Positions 61,745 to 64,000 of a DNA stretch of 64,000 nt are shown piece by piece. Positions within the stretch are counted from its first letter, which is position 1; each line of letters begins with the position of its first letter. Below the pieces are notes generated by a model. That model worked only from the letters and a program-made list of their open reading frames with translations. It did no database searches and had not been told where the DNA came from. The DNA is from Lutraria lutraria (Eukaryota; Mollusca; Bivalvia; Venerida; Mactridae). The DNA is taken from assembly GCA_964023205.1 (NCBI GenBank), contig OZ026835.1, forward strand, positions 3,551,053-3,615,052. Reading direction: 5' to 3'. Position numbers and translations under genes: made by a program.

Positions 61745-63978
61745 CAGATTTGCCGTTAAGTTGTATTTCTATATCTTGACCTCCATCAGCGAGTGTAAAA
61801 GTCTCTGTAGCCAAGGTTTCACCTTTGTAAGATACTGTCAATGAGTATTCTCCCTTGAATCCTCTTACTTCATGAGGTTCCTGTCCGAGAAGAGTATGGA
61901 GGTCTCGTGTTCGCCATTCATTATGGAATATATTCTGGTAAGCTTTGCCAGCAGCATTTGGCTGTAATAATGAGCACGGGGTTATTGAATTAATGTCTCG
62001 CTAGACATATTTGTACAAACATAGTGTAAGTGCTACAGGAACCGCAGATGAAATACAGTGCAATCTCACCATAACGACCACTAATGGGAAGGACAAAATG
62101 ACAAATGACTGTTGATAGGAGGAGGCTGTTTTGAGAGAGTGAAAATAGAATAAAACGTCAATTTGAGTTGCTAGTATACAGGCTATAACTAATCAAGCGG
62201 ATAACAACAATATATTAGACTTACTGTCACATTGGGACCATTAAACAAAGGTGCCTCTTCTTCCCAAATTCTTCCATCCCAGAATCCCCAGAATAGAACG
62301 CCCTCTACCGCCGGATGACTGAAGAACAGGGTAAGCGTATCTTCCAAGTCTTTGGCTTTCACATTCTCGTCTAATTCATTGATTGCAAATTCTAAATACA
62401 AAAAAAGCATACTTCACACTATTTCTGTGTACATGAAACTGGATTTAAGGTACTAACAAATGGATTGAAACGTGGTATGATGAATGAAGGTCACATTCTC
62501 TGTTGTTGGAAAGGTTAATAAGGGTCGTTTGATAAAAAGTAGATGATTATATCATAATGATAGTAAATGGCAGAAAATGAAGGTCTGTATAACCGAGAAT
62601 GTTTTATAAGTGCTTGTTTAATATGACAGAAGTCATGGTAGATTTTTTGAACTGAATTACTGAAGAAATGTACAGAAAGTCCTGCTCATTGTTATTTATA
62701 TATATTAATCAAGAGCAGGGTTAAGATCAAACGCAAGTAATATTCTGTAAAATAGAAACAAAACAATTACCTGTAATCATTACATTAAGTCCAGCTTCCT
62801 GAAGGATGTCAAGTCGTGCCTGAAACGTTGCAAGGACAATTATATTATATAATGTACAATATAATGAAATCGTTCTTTTAGAGTCTGTCGCATGTAATTA
62901 TTGTACGATTGCTTATAGCTTCAGCGAAGGAGTAAATAAGCCACCAATCTGCCTCCTACGTAAGACCTGTGCAGATCAGTTATACTTAGATTCATATATA
63001 TAACAACAGTTTCTAATGATTTCGGAACAAGCATTTGGTTGCACGTGCATCAGCATGTCATGAGTAACGGGCTAGTTTAGGTCTTACCTTTATCAGAGGA
63101 ATATCAATTCCATACATATGTCCTTGTACGCCAATACCACCGATAGGAACATCAAAATCCTTGAACTTCTGACCTGCTTCTTTCAAAGCCTACAACACCG
63201 ATGATAATGCGTAAGTTATTGTTTTAGAGATAAGAATTTGTTCCCACACTTTGTCGATCGACTGACACTACTTCATCAAATGATAACGTATCTAGACATA
63301 ACAGTTCCATTTTTACGCAAAAATAACATTTTCTCATATTTATCGGTGAACAAGAACTACATTTTATCTGCGTCAAAACTAGTGCTCCGTGACGTCATTA
63401 TCCATTACAATCGGATGGGTAAAATAGAATTGATTTCCCGTATGTTCTTATTGACAATTGTGCATATCGTTTGATTACATGTTAATGGACTGGTTCCAAT
63501 AATACTAGTTCTCCTTAGTCAAGGAAGTGCGATTTCTTTTCTCTAAAACAGTCTGAGTAGAGCATTTAACCAAAATATCATTGAGGTAAAAAAGATGACA
63601 ACTAATGTCAGCACTCTGATAAATAATTGGTAATTTATTCAACTTCTTGAATTAATACCACATGTCTTTGTATTCTGCTGTGAAGTGCGTATATATTTAT
63701 GGCTATTAAATATAATCGCTCGTTGAATAAAACGCTAGATAATATGACCATGAATTGCACCGGTTGTATAAAGACTATGTTTGAGAACTAGAGAAATATG
63801 TTTTACCACAGTAGAAATTCCGTTGTGCATGACATTGTAATCATTGAGGTACAAAGCGGAATCACTAGCTTTCTCATTCATTCTTTCAAACATCTGGACT
63901 GTGATACTAAGGTCTTCGGTTGATCTTTCGAAGAAGTCACCATGTAACAGTTCGTTATTCACATCCCAATGGTCGCAC
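61745..63978 (-). CDS. GH10 endo-1,4-beta-xylanase, C-terminal exons (5' part outside window)
   Basis: Exons on the minus strand: 63978-63807, 63189-63088, 62819-62771, 62391-62225 and 61961-61745, all in phase with GT/AG borders. GH10 signatures: acid/base region CDHWDVNNELLHGDFF, LYLNDYNVM, VPIGGIGVQGHM, nucleophile region ITEFAINELD (the catalytic Glu is split by the intron between 62771 and 62391), and the trailing WGFWDGRIWEEEAPLF, GKAYQNIFHNEWRT. The catalytic (beta/alpha)8 domain is nearly complete from its middle. A small beta-domain follows (RGFKGEYSLTVSYKGE...ETFTLADGGQDIEIQL), as in other animal GH10 proteins. Likely digestive or matrix glycan hydrolysis. The gene's start and last exon are not seen. 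Confidence 0.88.
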
Positions 63979-64000
63979 CTTTAATGAACAGCAATTCACA

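Overview
The window looks like nuclear genomic DNA from an animal, most likely a mollusc (probably a bivalve). The reasons are spliced genes with GT/AG introns, AT-rich intergenic DNA, tRNA-derived SINE and foldback repeats, and two copies of a repeat beginning TATGCCCCC that I know from mollusc genomes. The species cannot be named from sequence alone.

Layout. 1-8841 (+): the last eleven exons of a CCDC174 orthologue, entering from the left edge and ending in an unusual proline-rich tail. 9113-12986: intergenic DNA with a dispersed repeat. 12993-30367: a complete Polinton/Maverick element (endogenous adintovirus-like DNA virus) of 17,375 bp, with 281-bp terminal inverted repeats that differ at one base by my reading, AG...CT ends and a perfect 6-bp target duplication (TATGGT). 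30374-35331: intergenic DNA with a LINE relic. 35332-56917 (-): four tandem, intact three-exon secreted carboxylesterase genes, plus the relic of a fifth, separated by repeats. 57000-61000: repeats, including two tandem ACGT-rich foldback-like elements. 61745-63978 (-): the 3' part of a GH10 endo-1,4-beta-xylanase gene.

The Polinton has the full expected gene set: protein-primed family B DNA polymerase, A32/FtsK-type packaging ATPase, DDE integrase with chromodomain, adenain-like protease, double-jelly-roll major capsid protein, penton-like minor capsid protein, protein-VI-like protein, two paralogous basic core proteins and a small membrane protein. All these frames are open and the TIRs are nearly identical, so the insertion looks young. 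The structural genes run rightward, head to tail, with ATGA overlaps or TATA boxes overlapping the upstream stop codon.

The most unusual part is the regulation and accessory genes. Three genes (a 237-aa and a 107-aa protein on the left, a 161-aa protein on the right) end in tandem copies of the metazoan replication-dependent histone mRNA 3' stem-loop, GGYCCTTTTCAGGRCC followed by ACCA, with a purine-rich GAAAGAA block downstream where U7 snRNP would bind. The stem-loops lie inside both TIRs, so one repeat serves as 3' end signal for both outward-facing terminal genes. A 73-aa gene ends in a variant of the same hairpin. It shares with the 107-aa gene a promoter holding four CCAAT boxes exactly 24 bp apart, as in S-phase histone promoters. 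My inference is that these genes are expressed as histone-like, possibly non-polyadenylated, cell-cycle-coupled mRNAs, while the polymerase and virion genes use poly(A) signals. The 73-aa protein also carries an MGxC acylation signal and two LYPDL motifs of the ALIX-binding late-domain type. A neighbouring protein has two retroviral-type CCHC zinc knuckles, and another begins with an F-box-like motif. Exact nuclear-receptor half-sites (TCAAGGTCA) are strongly over-represented in the element.
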